A stretch of 64,000 bases of DNA from the NCBI GenBank assembly GCA_007258455.2, contig VDFB02262731.1, forward strand, positions 124,001-188,000. Direction: 5' to 3'. The translations under genes and the position numbers were made by a program. The notes beneath the pieces are model-generated. The model did no database searches, had not been told where the DNA came from, and saw only the letters and a list, made by a program, of their open reading frames with translations. This stretch comes from Sequoia sempervirens. Lineage: Eukaryota > Streptophyta > Pinopsida > Cupressales > Cupressaceae. Of the stretch, positions 47,649 to 60,039 are shown piece by piece (positions within the stretch are counted from its first letter, which is position 1; each line of letters begins with the position of its first letter).

Positions 47649-48754
47649 TGATGGGTTCATTGCAATCCTCATCATTTAACTTATCAATCCAATGCAGTGT
47701 CCATGGATATATGCAAAAGAGAATGGAGAAAACTTGCTCGATAGTCTATTCTACAATCAAATTTGCAGAAATCAAACCTATTCTGAAGCACACTTCCATA
47801 AAAGGAAAGTTGCATGAAAAATAAACTAATATAAGGCACACTTGCATGAATTGAAAAATGATAAATTACTTCACACTTTGCTGGAAATGAAAAGCTTGCT
47901 TGAATTCAAATTTACTCTAAAAATTCTGGAAATACATTGCTTGAAATGAAACTAGAAACTATCAATTTCCTCAGGCTAGAACAAACCCTTCTAATCCCCC
48001 TTGATTCCTTGATTACAACACATTTATATAATTAAAAGATGATCCTCATAGCTAGGCAATAACTTGCTAGAAAATAGGAACATATGTGGAGAAAGAAAGG
48101 ATAAGTCTTCACTCCATTTTGTTGAGTCAATCTCTTCTAGTCATCCAAAATAATAATCCTTGCTTTTCATCCCTTTAAACTGCTCCAAAAAGGTGTTAGA
48201 GTGTTGAAGAAGCCTTCCTTTGACCTCTTATATCATTAAAACTCTCAAATCTGCTCCTATATGCTCTCAACTGCTCATAAATTGGGTTGAACAGTTCCCT
48301 AGATATTTGCAACTACCTCTATATTCTCTCAACTTTTGTCTAAGTCACTTCAATTTTCTTTAATGCTTGCAACTATTCTTCCTTAACTGCTCAACCTCTT
48401 CATAAATGCTATCATACTTAGTTTTGAAAATTTCAGAGCATGAAAGCAAACAAATGAACAAATTTTGGAGCATAGAAGCAAAGTTTTGAAGTATCAGACT
48501 AGTGAAGTTTTCTCTCAAACCATGAATTGGGTTTTTGTAAAATTTAATGGGTTTTTTATTCTTCTTGTCTCTGAATTTTTATCCAAAAATATGAAGAACC
48601 TAGATCATAATTTTCAAGATATGATGAAATATTTGACTATTGCAATTGAAAATCTCTTACTTTCCTCATCATGTTCAATATTGATAAACTTCATAATTAA
48701 GACAAATACATGTTTTTATTTGGCTAATGGATGATACATTTTTTTGTCTCATCA
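47649..48754 (-). repeat. Short element 5' LTR
   Basis: 1106 bp, bordered by the PBS on the left and TSD AGTAG on the right, with intact ends TGATGAGAC and CCCATCA on the minus strand. Confidence 0.85.
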
Positions 48755-48759
48755 AGTAG

Positions 48760-51700
48760 CATCCAGGTTGTCTTTGCACACTCTATTTGATAGTGTACTT
48801 CTATTCTCTTTTTTATCAAATTTTCTATCTCATTGCATATTTGGCTATCTCTGGAGGTGGGAACACCAAAGTGAGGGTTTGACTGAGGTAGACCTTGAAA
48901 TGCAACCCAACATTTTTTTCATTTCCATGTGTGCAGGTGCTAGTTCATCTATTTGGAGTTGAAGTTGAAGAATTGAAGTGTGGGTGGAAAGGTATAGTTT
49001 CCTATTCTTTCTTTGTAATTTCCAAATTAGAATAATTTCTAGTATTCTTCTTGTTGTACTTTCTATTTCTTGCATTTTCTCTGTCAAACCATAAAACTAT
49101 GTCAGTCGGGTTGTTAGTAGGCCCTTTACGCTTTCTATTTGTTTACTAGACCTCTATCCGTATAGGATGCCAACACACCATGTTGGATTCTAGTTCCTAC
49201 ACTATCATCCTCAGATAGTGAGCTATTTGTTCTATAGTCTAAAACGTTTGAGGTTGGCTCACCTGATTTTTGAAACACCTGTCAAACAACCTAACCTAGT
49301 TTGGGGCAGTTCGATCCCTTGGGCTCTCCTGTGACCTGGAGCCATGGGAGTGATGAATCCCCCTTCTCTACACATAATAATGAAACCAGACCTTTCAACT
49401 AAACTTCCTGCACATACATAGATAATTTATGGTGACCCAATACGAAATCATGCTAATATAATTCACATATGTATGTTTTCTCAAAGGTACTCTTAAAATA
49501 TGTTTCTAATAAATCATGGTCAATCTCAAAATCATATGGAAGATTATGAAAAAAATTCATAATCTTCCATTTCATAATTTATTTTTGTAAAAATGAGCAT
49601 AAACATTGGAGGGAAGATGATAGGAGGCAAGAGCTTCATTTACCTTGAGCACATATTAAACTCACTTTACTATCTAAGTTAACTTTCTTCCTTTTCAAAT
49701 CTACATTTTCCCATATTAGTTGTGTAATTTTTGCTTTCAATTAGCTTTTATTTTTCTCAACATCATTAAGATTGTAGCAAACTAGTACCAATTGAGCCAC
49801 ATCATTAATAAGGGTAATTTTTGGGCATGAAAAAGACTCTTGAATGTTGTAGTCTAAGGTAGAAGGGGAACATACATTTTTCACTTAAGAGATAGAATCT
49901 AACATCCTTCTGAGTTGATTTTTCCTTTTCGGTTTAGATTTCTTTGGAGACAAACAATGGTTTGGTTCTATTCTTTCTTTCCTTTAGATCTCTATTAAAT
50001 GATCTCTTCCAAAACATCATCCTATGCAAATAGATACATTTAAGCTTGTTTAAACAATTGGTGATGTTGTTGTAGCAGATATTCAACTCTTAAAATGTAA
50101 ATAGCATGCTATAGTTGTCTTGCCTCCTTGAATGAACTATCTAATTTATATCCAAACTTTGGTTATTTCTATTCCTATCCAAAAATGGATTGGGTTCTTT
50201 CCCAAAGATATCCTCCATGGTTTTCTTATTTACACTTCATTCTATAGGATCTTTACCTTTTCCTCTTAGAACAAAATTTAATTTTAAAGTTGGTGGGGGC
50301 GTAGATGGAACTTCCTATGATAAGTGGTATTTTTGGCCTTCAAATAAACTACCCAAAATTTTAATAGTATCAATGCTTCCCTCTTCCTCCTTAGGTTGAA
50401 GAAAAAGATTTCTATGATGTCTAGAGGGTTTTTTTTAAGAATGGTTGTAGAGGCTTTGTTTAGTGAGGAAGGCTCATCTTCTAGAGGTTTTGATGTTACT
50501 TTCAAAGAAGGAGGCTCATCATCAATAACAATGACTAGTTTTGGGACTAACTTGGTGATGATTGAGTCCTCTTTTTTAGTTATGTTTTGGTAGAGGGTTT
50601 TTGTTGTTTTTTCTCATTCAATTTTCCTTTAGCTTTAACCCTACAAGTTCGAAAAATTGACGATTTAGAGGGGTCTAGATAGTTGGTTGAATCTTAACAT
50701 GAGGTGAATCTATATTTGTATGTACAAATGTTCTACCTCTCTTGGAGGTATAAATAGTTGAAATCTATCAAGTAGCAAGCTTTAAAGAGATTATAGGGTG
50801 AATCTTCTTCTTTGTCTATCCCAATTATTACAACCATCCAATTGTGATAGAAAATAGTGCTTAATGATTTGCATTAGTCTATGATGGTTCAAGCAACTAT
50901 TGGAGAATCTATGTTTGGAAATTATATTTTGTATGAATTTCTATAGGAAGAGGAGAAGGTTTAATAGAAATTTAGTTTGGGAGATGCCATGGTGGAGATG
51001 GTTTAGAAGCCTCATGACATAAAAAAATACCATAGTATTCATAAAAATTAAGGAAATTTATGGCTCAAAGAATAATAGTAACCCAAGGCATTGGAAGCTT
51101 GATCCTTTCCACCCCTTTGATGATACCCTTTCATAATGTATTGGGGAAATGATTTAGACTCAATATGGAAAGTTTCCAATAATCTTCATAAGAATTTTTT
51201 GAGTTAAAAATGTTGGCAGCTACCTCAATAATATTAGTGAGTTGGCTAATAATTATGGGATTGACCTCCATGTAAACTCCTCAAATAATGAAAAAAATCG
51301 ATTGTAGATTTTGGAAAAATTCTTATACTAGATTTTTATCATACCCTTCAATTTTTTTAAAGAAGTTAGATGTGTTGGATCCAACTTTTACTTCTTTCCC
51401 ATGGTTTCAGGCTAACAATTTTTCATTTCTAATTAGGAGAATACTAGTCTCATAAGATTGTGAGGCTTATGCTCTTTTCAAACAATGCTTAGAACTCTAA
51501 AAAGAGTTGTTTTTTAGAAATAACATGTTCGATGAAATAGAGTATTAAGATGATGATCCTGTTTGGTTTGGAGTCCTTTGAGTGAGACATGAGATAGATG
51601 AAACTTAGTGTCATATTTGACCCCACACATGATGGAGTAATTATTGAGCATATGGTAGATACAATGATGTAATTATTCTTTAATGCAAGTAACTTGGCAA

Positions 51701-52829
51701 TGATGGTTGTACATGCAATGTGATTTGCAATGAATGTGCCAAGTGTATTCCATGTCCTTTAAAATTTGGCTATAATCCTTCTTTCATGGAGGTACTTGTG
51801 TAATTATGATGAAAAATTATGAGGACCTTCCAAAAGGTCCCTTTTGCTAGATTTCTCATATTGTTGAACCCATGCATTTGTAGTGGATAATAATTACATT
51901 GTTAATAAATTTAGAAATTATTAAAATCAAATTATAAAAAGGTTACCATTTTATTTTAAATATCATGTTGAAATGCTATATTAATCATGTAAACCTAAGA
52001 TATTGTGTATTTTTGGAGCCATTTAGATAGGATGATCTAGAGCCATGTAATTATGATTTACCTTGTTATTGTAAAGCTTAACTATTTTGGATCTTGTAAA
52101 AGGAGTCCATGCTGGAACTATTGATTCTATAGATTTTAAAAGATGTGGTACCTACATGTGAGTATAGTTAAAATATTAAATATTGATTATTAGGGAGAGA
52201 ACCACCATTGATAGGTTTTAGTCCTCTACTAGATTGATGATCGTCATTTCTAGTTTTAAATTATCAACCTTTTTTTAACTTATTATATGTAATATTAGAA
52301 CCCCATGATCATGGAGGAAATATCCTTCATAGTATATTATTTTATATGGGTTTTCAATTCTACTATGAATTTTTTCCTAGAGGCTAGTTTGTTGTATACC
52401 TTAAATCTATGTCCATTGGCCAAAATTACTCTCATAATATTATCAATAGGCACAATTGCATAGTTCTATTTTTGAATACTTATGATATCTCATAGGGCCT
52501 AAGGCATTGAGCATTGAATTTCCCCTTCAAATATTAAAATTTGGATTCATACAACAAAGCCTAGCTTCCTAGTGTGAACTATTGACTTCTGATGTGTTTT
52601 CCATGCCACACTTTCCTTTTTTGTTTGATGAGTTCAATGTGGTGCATAGGTTCCATTTTTATTTCATCCAACATATTGAGTTTCATAATACATTGTTGCT
52701 ATGATACTATAGATCAATACCTAATTTTATTACTATTTAAAGTGTCTCCAATTCATATTTGATTAGAAGTGTTGGTTATTTCTTGTATATCAACTTATAG
52801 AAGTGAAGTTGGTGGTGGTTCTTCGAATA
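48760..52829. other. Region downstream of outer gypsy integrase; no recognised gene
   Basis: On the minus strand this lies 3' of integrase, where Athila-type elements often carry an env-like or unassigned frame. I found no transmembrane or other domain I can defend. The frames 50190-50399 and 50396-50593 (plus) and 50284-50505 (minus) overlap and are unrecognised. A possible SINE head is at 49247-49330. Confidence 0.4.
49247..49390 (+). mobile_element. Possible tRNA-derived SINE fragment
   Basis: An A-box-like TGGCTCACCTGA lies at about 49255-49266 and a B-box-like GCAGTTCGATCCC at about 49306-49318, spaced like a tRNA promoter and followed by a C/T-rich tail. I found no target-site duplication or A-rich end, so this is a weak call. 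Confidence 0.3.
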
Positions 52830-53470
52830 GTGTTCTAGGACAAAAATGCTTCACATATTTTGTCTACCCAATCTATTTTATTTGCTACTATAGTCTTTGT
52901 TAAGATTCCCAACTCTTGATTAGTCACCTCTACATGCCCATTGGCTTGGGCCAATAGGGAGATGACTTCATAAGGTTGATATGGTACATAATAATGAATG
53001 CTCTCATAATATTGACATGAATTGGAGCCCTTGATCTAAAACAAGAGATCATGGTAATCTAAATATTTGTAGAATGTACTTATAGAGAAAATTTGGCACC
53101 TTATCCTAATGAGATTTTGAGAGTGCCTTGGCTTTGACCCATTTGGTAGTATAATTTATGTAAACTAGGTTGTAATGGTTTCCTTTCAATTGAGGTTTGA
53201 TTCATCCCACACAATCCATTCTCCACTTCTCAAATGGCTATAAAACCACTTGAGAATAGAGAGCAATATCATTGGAAAGAATTGTGTATCTCATCCTTTG
53301 ATATCAGTGACAACACATGATGTATTGATGCATGTCCTTGGTCAAGGTGGGTGAGTAATGTCTTTCCATAAGGATATTGTTACTAGTTTTTAAGGTAGAA
53401 AAATGTCCTCCAAAGGGCTCATTGTGGAAATAGAAAAATTATGTCATAAAATTATGTTTACTCTACACAT
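52830..53470 (-). pseudogene. Outer gypsy integrase, degenerate
   Basis: On the minus strand, near 53,420-53,300, the text H-N-E-P-F-G-G-H-F-S-T-L-K-T is followed by M-H-Q-Y-I-M-C-C-H. This is the H-H-C-C zinc-binding start of gypsy integrase. Near 52,950-52,870 it reads A-Q-A-N-G-H-V-E-V-T-N-Q-E-L, the block with the third catalytic Glu (usual G-Q-x-E-x-x-N-R-E). The core between is readable only across stops and frame changes, and the first two catalytic Asp residues cannot be assigned. Confidence 0.75.
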
Positions 53471-53599
53471 CTCCATAACACATGGTTAGGACAATATTTA
53501 AGCAATAATCCATTTATCCATTTAAAATATGAAGTATTCATAATAAGCCTTTTCATTTCTTTTTTATTGAATAGAGAGGGAACTTCCCCTTAGCTAAGT

Positions 53600-54950
53600 A
53601 GTTGACCATATTAGCAAACCATGGTTATTAGATGGAGATGGTGAATAGATCATCAAGTAAGGCATCATCCCCTATTTCCTTTATTTCTTATAAATTTACA
53701 ATAGAAAAAAGTCAGCAACAACATTATCTTTTCTCGGCTTCTCAATGATGGTGATATTGAATTCATGCAATAATAAGAGCTAGTGAATAACTCACCCAAC
53801 CACCATAGCTTTTTTCATAAGGTATTTAATGGTTGAATGATTAGTATCAATAAATATCTTGTATACTATGGTATAATGGAAGAATTTATTGATAACATAA
53901 AAAACTACAAGAAACTCCTTTTCTATAGTGGTATAATTCCTCTTAGTTAGGTTTAAGTTTTGGGTGACATAGTAGATTCCATGCATTCCTCTAGAATTAT
54001 CTTTACATCCCAATACCAATAATACATAATTAGTTGAATTGATATGAATATGAAAGGTTTCTCCATAATTAATGCCTCTAATTTAACTAGTTTTGTGATC
54101 AAGGACTTTTTAATAGATTCAAAGGAGCATTGGTATTGGTTAGTCCATGTAAAGTCAAATCTTTCTTGAGTGATGTGAATAATGGTTCAATGATCCTACT
54201 AAAGTTTTTGATGAATCACCTATGACATCTAACATGTCCCAAAAAAATTCTCACCTTAGTTTGTGAGTGGTAGGATGGCACTTTTACAATTATTCAATCT
54301 TTTTGTGATCAAATTTAATACCCTCTTTTGAAACATGGTCTCCTAAGACTATCCCTTTGTTCATCATAGTGGGAAAATTTTGTGATTCAAAGATAGCTAA
54401 CGCTCTTCACATTGAGTAATTACTTTATTAAGGTTGTCTAAATTTTCTTTTTACATCTTACCATGGTAAAAAAATTAATCCATGTACAATTCAATGCCAA
54501 TGTTGGTCAAGTTAGCAAAGATGACCAACATTGATCATTGGAAAGTTGTTGGAGCATTCCATAAATCAAAGGGTAAAAATATATATGCAAAAGTAACCCA
54601 TGGGAAAGTAAAAGTGATTTTATCCTAATCTTAGATAATGCCACTTAGATTTGGTTATATCCACTAAACCATCCAAGAATGAAAAGTAATTGCTTCCAAC
54701 CAAATTATGTAAGATCCATTCAATAGACGAAAGAGGGAAATAGTCCTTCTTAGTGGCTTTGTTAAGATATATGTAATGAATGCATATATGCCATTTTACA
54801 TTATTTTAGGGAATAATTAACAAGGGAAAAACCCATGTTGGTTATAAAATATGGGATAGATAAATCCTACTTGCAAGAGTTTCTTAATTTTGTGCTTAAA
54901 AATATCTCTAAGGGAAAGGTTGATTCATCTTTGGGGCTATCAAAGAGGTC
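53600..54950 (-). pseudogene. Outer gypsy RT and RNase H, degenerate
   Basis: The 75-residue frame 53792-54019 is RNase H: H-G-I-Y-Y-V-T-Q-N-L-N-L-T near residues 13-25, N-Y-T-T-I-E-K-E-F-L-V-V-F at about 28-40, and F-I-D-T-N-H-S-T-I-K-Y-L-M near 56-68. The expected Asp in the T-D-H motif is Asn. Upstream (54,430-54,900) RT is readable in pieces, with a K-D-Y-F-P-L-S-S-I-E entry, Y-F-S-F-L-D-G and Y-F-P-M-G-Y. The catalytic box at 54475-54486 reads Tyr-Met-Asp-stop, so the second Asp is gone. Confidence 0.8.
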
Positions 54951-55559
54951 AAACATCTTTGGTGTAGATGTGATAAGTGCATATGTTAGGATGAATCCCT
55001 TTCATGTCTTTATATTCTCAAGAAATTCTAGACATGTGGCCCGAGAGTGATTCAATAACTTTACTTTCCTCTTATGTAGTCAACCAACTATTGATAGTGA
55101 GTTGTTTTCCCATATAAATTTCTATCTTTTTGGTATTTGGGTGAATGGAGTCTACTCAAGAAAGGGGACTAATAGAGAATTAAGAGGGTACACATGGGCT
55201 AGTAGTGTATGCAACATCTAAATGTGATGCTAATTGTGTGCATAGATTCTAAAATAATTTTGGACAATTTTTAGTGGAACATTCAAAGGGATTATCTAGG
55301 AGATTATCATATCCATTACTTAACATCTTGTTGTATAGAACTTATGGAGACTTATCCTTCATCCTACTCATATTCTTGGTATTCCTCTAGATGTTTAGTT
55401 GTGGTATTCATGGCTAAAGAGGAAACATCCTATTCATCTAAGTCAAATGGTTTGTCCACCTAGAGTTTATCTTCATTATGTAGAAAGGGTTACACTGGTG
55501 GATAGATGGATAATTCCTTTAACCTATATCCATTCAAAATAGTAATATTTTCATATTTA

Positions 55560-56035
55560 TAGTAAATGAGAGTAGTTTTTGTAGCTATATAGGGTCATCC
55601 TAGGATCAAAGGATATCTTAATTTGAACTTCCTTATATAAAGGATAAGAAAGTCCACTGAGTACTCCCATGCATCAATCATGATTGTAATATCTTATAGG
55701 ATTCCTTCTAGCTTAATGATGGATTGTTGGATTGTTCAACCAATTGTAGCATGGTAGTAGAAGGTTGTATCCCAATCATGGCCAATGTGTGGACACCATA
55801 TCTACTGACATTACATTAATGATAGCTCCTAGATCAATTAGAATGTTAGATAAAGATACCCCTTTAATGGTGACATACACAATAATAATTCTAGGGTTTT
55901 CATATTTCTGAGGTATTATTTTCCTAGAAAAATATCAAAAATATTTCCTCCAACAAAAATAACATATAAAATATTTTTATTCCATCTAGGTATCTTAATA
56001 CACATATTTTTAAATATAATTTTGATCTCAAAAAT
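55560..56035 (-). pseudogene. Outer gypsy protease and preceding linker, degenerate
   Basis: Near 55,830-55,880 the minus strand reads I-L-I-D-L-G-A-I-I-N-V-M-S. This corresponds to the L-I-D-x-G-A-S-I-N-L-M protease active site of Athila-type gypsy elements (Asp-Leu-Gly). The frame 55916-56110 holds the preceding linker, with D-I-F-E-I...F-K-N and F-D-I-F-L-G-K, similar to the helical block before the protease in this family. The match stops at about 56,040, where unrelated sequence begins. Confidence 0.65.
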
Positions 56036-56779
56036 ATCTTTTATAACTGTTGTGCATGTTTTGCACACACGCCCCACTGAAGGTAGGGACCCCCTCTTTT
56101 TCACTCTCAACGACTCATTCCTGCTCTTGTTGGGTTATTTTTTCTCCTGCCTCGCTTTGTGTGCCCCTTTCCTAGAGGCCAAGTGGGTCACATGCCTTAG
56201 AATGATCAAATTCCCCTTGACCAGACTCACCCACTTGATTTTCACTTAGTCTTTGCTTTCACAGAAATACCCCTTCGGGTTTTTCTTCGCCCATTTCCCT
56301 AACGTCCCTCAAGCATCACAAACCCATAGCTGCAGGTCACCTAATGTGGGTTTCTACTTTCATTTCACTGCTAAGTAGCGATTGACACCCAACTTCCGCT
56401 CGCATGGTTGGATCCGCACTTAGTTTCTCCATCCAAGCCTTGACCAAGCATCCAAACAAGTGTGGGTTTCTACATCTCACCTAACCCGAGTTCACCATAC
56501 CAATAAATCAATTCATGCCATTAATGGAAATTGGCCTATAAACATTGCTCCCTAACCTTCATTTTAACTTGGGGTGTTCAAATCTAAAAAGAGAAACAAA
56601 GTCCTCCCCCCTTTTTCTGCTTTTTCCTTGCTCTTGCTGATTTGGTCCCTGCTCACTTGTTTCACTTTTTCCTTCATTTTTTGACTTTGGGGACAAGTTG
56701 CCTATGGATTTGGGATGTTTTTGTGATGCCTAAGTGAACTTCCAAGGTTTTGTTGAGTTTTGGGAAGTTGTATAAATTT

Positions 56780-57420
56780 CCTTGTGGGTCGTCATCCCTC
56801 TGCTGTTGTCTACAGGAACTTCCTTGTGGGCTGCCATCCCTCCATCACCATCCACGGGAACTACCTTGCGGGTCACCATTTGCAAGAATTCCTTTGTGGA
56901 CTGCCATGTGCTCATTGTCATTTTCAAAAGGGCGGCATACCCTCCAACTTCCCCCTTCCAAATCTTCGCATTTTCAAAAGGGTGCAAGTTTCAAGCTTTC
57001 ATCATCTAGGGACAATAAAGTAAGTGTCTTCACATGCCTAGAGGGGATTTGGATAAAATTTTCAATGTTGGACGTCGTGTGCTCATTGTTGTTTTTAAAA
57101 TGATGGCGAACCCTCCAGGTCCCGCATTCCAAATTTTTGCATTTTTCAAAATGAGTCAAATCTTAAGGAAATATGTCTTGGCACTCTTTCTACCCCTTTT
57201 TCTGACATGCTAAAATTGAAAAATCTCAAATTTACTAAGTTTTGTGAAGTTGTAGGAATTTCCTTACCAGCTGCCATCCCTTCGTCGTCGTCTGCAAGAA
57301 CTTCCTTGTGGGTCGTTGTCCCTTCATCGATGTCTATGAGTACTTCCTTGCGGGTCACCGTCCCTCAGTTGTCTTTTGTAGAAAATTCCTTGCGTGCCAC
57401 CGTCCATTCGTTGCTATTTG
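56780..57420 (+). repeat. Minisatellite with a unit of about 45 bp, two clusters
   Basis: Units start TTCCTTGTGGGTCGTCATCC and recur near 56779, 56820, 56864 and 56890, then again near 57258, 57302, 57347 and 57388, with variation. Between the clusters two copies of a GTGCTCATTGT...TTTCAAAA block occur (about 56,909 and 57,078). Gly/Leu/Ser-rich frames on both strands are products of the repeat. Confidence 0.7.
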
Positions 57421-57600
57421 TCGTCTTCCTGTCGTCTGTCGTTCACCCACTATCTGTCGTCTGTCGTCCGTCATTTTCCATTCGCCACCCACTTGTCAGT
57501 CGTCATTCATCATCCACCCACCATCCATAATTTGCTCTTCATCCACCCACCATCGGTCATCTGTCGTCCATCCATCATCCGCCGTCCTTCCATCCTATGG
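57410..57600 (+). repeat. CGTC/CATC-rich low-complexity tract
   Basis: An imperfect run of GTCGTCTGTCGTC, CATCCACCCACCATC and related units directly follows the second minisatellite cluster. It gives rise to Ser/Pro/His-rich frames in three phases, which are not genes. Confidence 0.75.
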
Positions 57601-58955
57601 AACCCACATGCCTTGGACCCACAAATGCATCAAGCTTAACCTGATAACTTCAAGTGCCTTACAATTTATTTTTGCACATGCCAGAGCACCTCACATGGAA
57701 TTTGATCATCAAGTTCACTATGCAAAACTTTTGTTGTGGGCGGCTGCCTGGGGGTCTTCGTGGCCTCAGCGCTGTCCTACTCCTAGCCACTATGAATGAA
57801 ATCTAGCCTAGGGGAAACCTGCACCCTTGGGCCTGCATTTATGTTTGTAGTCCAAATGAGCTCCAAATGTGGAATAATGATGAATATTATGATCTTTTAA
57901 TGATGCATGCATGGATCTAACAATGCATTTGCAGGACTTGACTAACATTTTCCTTGATTTACGTATGAAAGCACTTACTACGTCTTTGGGTGTAGGATTT
58001 ATGGAACCTGCTAAGGGGCCATTGAAGAAGCCCATAAGAGCCCCTACAAGAAAAGAGGAAAAGGATGTCTGCATAAACAATGAAGGATTGACCAACATAT
58101 GAATGCGCTAAGGAAGTCAGTGAAAAAAATGCAAAGGGTGACCTTCAAAGGAATAAGGAGTTGTTTTATTTTCCACCAAATGATGATTTTCAGGAGCTGT
58201 CCGCTAGAATTAGGAGCAACACACCCACTTCTCGAGGACATTGATTTGTAAGAAAGGATGCAACAAACATATTAGACAAAGGGCATCTTCCTACAAGTTT
58301 TTAGCTATATCAAAGAAGGTAGTCACTACAAGACAAAACTGCTACAGTGCCAGGGTCACTAGAAGACAAAATAGGGAAGAGGACAAAATAGCCTATTTTA
58401 AATTGAGAAATATTGGGGGTAGGTGAAACCCTAACTTGTATCAAATCTGAGCCACACAATGTAATTAAATCCTAGCCATTCATTTGGGCTTTGGAAAACT
58501 ATATATAGGGGCTTGCCCCTCATTTTTAAATGGTTGGAGAACTGGTGTAAAAGGCATTTACAACAATAAAAGATAGCATTCCATGATTTTATGAATGTTC
58601 TCTTTGAGCTTGCTCATCTTGCACACATGGTTCTACTTCCATGTTAGTTTTAGCTTGTGGTTTCTTAGATGGCTTTAATGGTGTTTGTTGTTACAGTATT
58701 TGATACACTTCTAGCTCATGCTTTTTGTGGTTTGTTGATGATGAATCACTTTGTAAAGCTAGTTTGAGCTAACTTATTTGCTGTAACCTAGTTCAATTGT
58801 ATGTTCATGAGGTGAATGCACAATCTAAAAACCTGCAACCCTTAGAAGATTGCACTGATTTTGTGTAGATGTAGGTCTTTCTTGGTCTAGCAAAATCTAG
58901 TTTGTGGGAGTCTGTCTACTGTAGCACCCTCCATTGTTACTATTCATTCATAACT

Positions 58956-60000
58956 TAGGATTAAAAAAACTTCTCTTACCCTTTCCTCTTTTGCTATTTC
59001 TTTTGAACCTTGGTTAGAGTAGGATTCCAAGCATCGCCACAAAGGTAAATTTGATGAACATGGTGAGTTTTAGCTTTTTGTTTTGAGTGGGAAGCCATTG
59101 TTCATTCACTTCAAGCACTGTTAAATTCTATTTGAAAACCCAACTTCCCATGCTTTCTAAACCATAAAGGCCGACCATGTGATTACCAACAAAACACATC
59201 AACCAACTAAGATATTCCAAGCATTGTCATGACTAGACAACCAAGAGACCTTGGGGTAGTAATTTGTAACTTGTCTACAAATTTCTACCTTTCAAGAGAG
59301 GTAGCATACTTGTGTGCTACTTGTGTTGAGAAACTTGTAAAAACAACCATCAACAATAACCTTTTAAAAAAGGATTTCAATGTTGATCTTCTAGAGCTTC
59401 CTAACCAATTCAAATTCTTGAAGCTCTTTATGGTATTTATAAGAACTTTAGAAATGATATTTGAGATAGATCATGTTATTTTTTGAAGCCTTCAAAAGGA
59501 AGTGCAATGTTACATGGGAATATGGTAGTTCAAAATTTTATTTTTATGAGTTTGAATTATTTGTAGAAGCATCCTTATGACTATTTGAAGGCTTAATAGG
59601 TGTTTTCCTAAATGGAGTTGGATACAATTTCATTTTATGAAATTCAAAGTGGTCATATTTTGATCCATTTGATAGATTAGTTATTTATGTTTTATATTTT
59701 CTATAGGTTGGCCAAGTAATTGAGTTTGATTCACCTACTTGTTTGGATTTTGAGGAAATTGAGAAGGTTCAAACAATAAGGCTTGTTATGAATTTTTGTA
59801 TCTTCTTGGTTCTTGATTTTGCTAAGGCATCAAATATTACTAATGTTGGTTCCTATTTTATGTAGGCCATTGGGGAGAAATCCACAGTGGATTTACCCAT
59901 TCAAGTTGGACCCATTAGGGCCCCCATTATAGAGCTTGAGGTGGAAAAACATTTCATGGAGTTTCCCATTGATGTGGGGTGTAGTTAGGAAGGGATTTTG
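58956..60000. other. No recognised gene
   Basis: The frame 59229-59486 (plus) is open for 85 residues but shows no motif I know. The sequence may be gag-pol linker of the outer element or insert remnants. Confidence 0.4.
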
Positions 60001-60039
60001 TCCTAAAATGTTAAGGGTATTAGTTGATCCCATAATTTG

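Larger units (their letters stand above)
45516..48754 (-). mobile_element. Short LTR element without pol (non-autonomous gypsy type)
   Basis: LTRs at 45516-46593 and 47649-48754 are homologous over about 1.08-1.1 kb. TSD AGTAG lies at 45511-45515 and 48755-48759. On the minus strand the LTR runs TGATGAGAC...CCCATCA. The right LTR is followed by the PBS at 47627-47644 and the left is preceded by a G-run PPT (minus-strand GGTGTGGGGG at 46594-46603). The interior is only 1055 bp, with no gag or pol signature, so it needs proteins from another element. PBS type, spacing (four T) and LTR ends match the outer gypsy element, a likely helper family. Confidence 0.85.
56051..58949. other. GC-richer insert of unknown class in the outer gypsy
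   Basis: The gag-to-protease linker text stops near 56,040 and recognisable gag resumes only at about 60,000. Sequence ATAACT occurs at 56045-56050 and again at 58950-58955, a possible duplication around this block. The block is clearly less AT-rich and contains minisatellites. It also has a strong TATA-like CTATATATAGG at about 58499-58509 (plus) followed by AATAAA-like sites. No protein domain is recognised. The ends are not TG...CA in a simple way, so the class and borders are tentative. Confidence 0.4.

Noticed and set aside
57207..57799. Overlapping plus-strand frames of 81-163 residues
   Set aside because: Low-complexity CGTC/CATC repeat read in three phases; no domain and no consistent frame.
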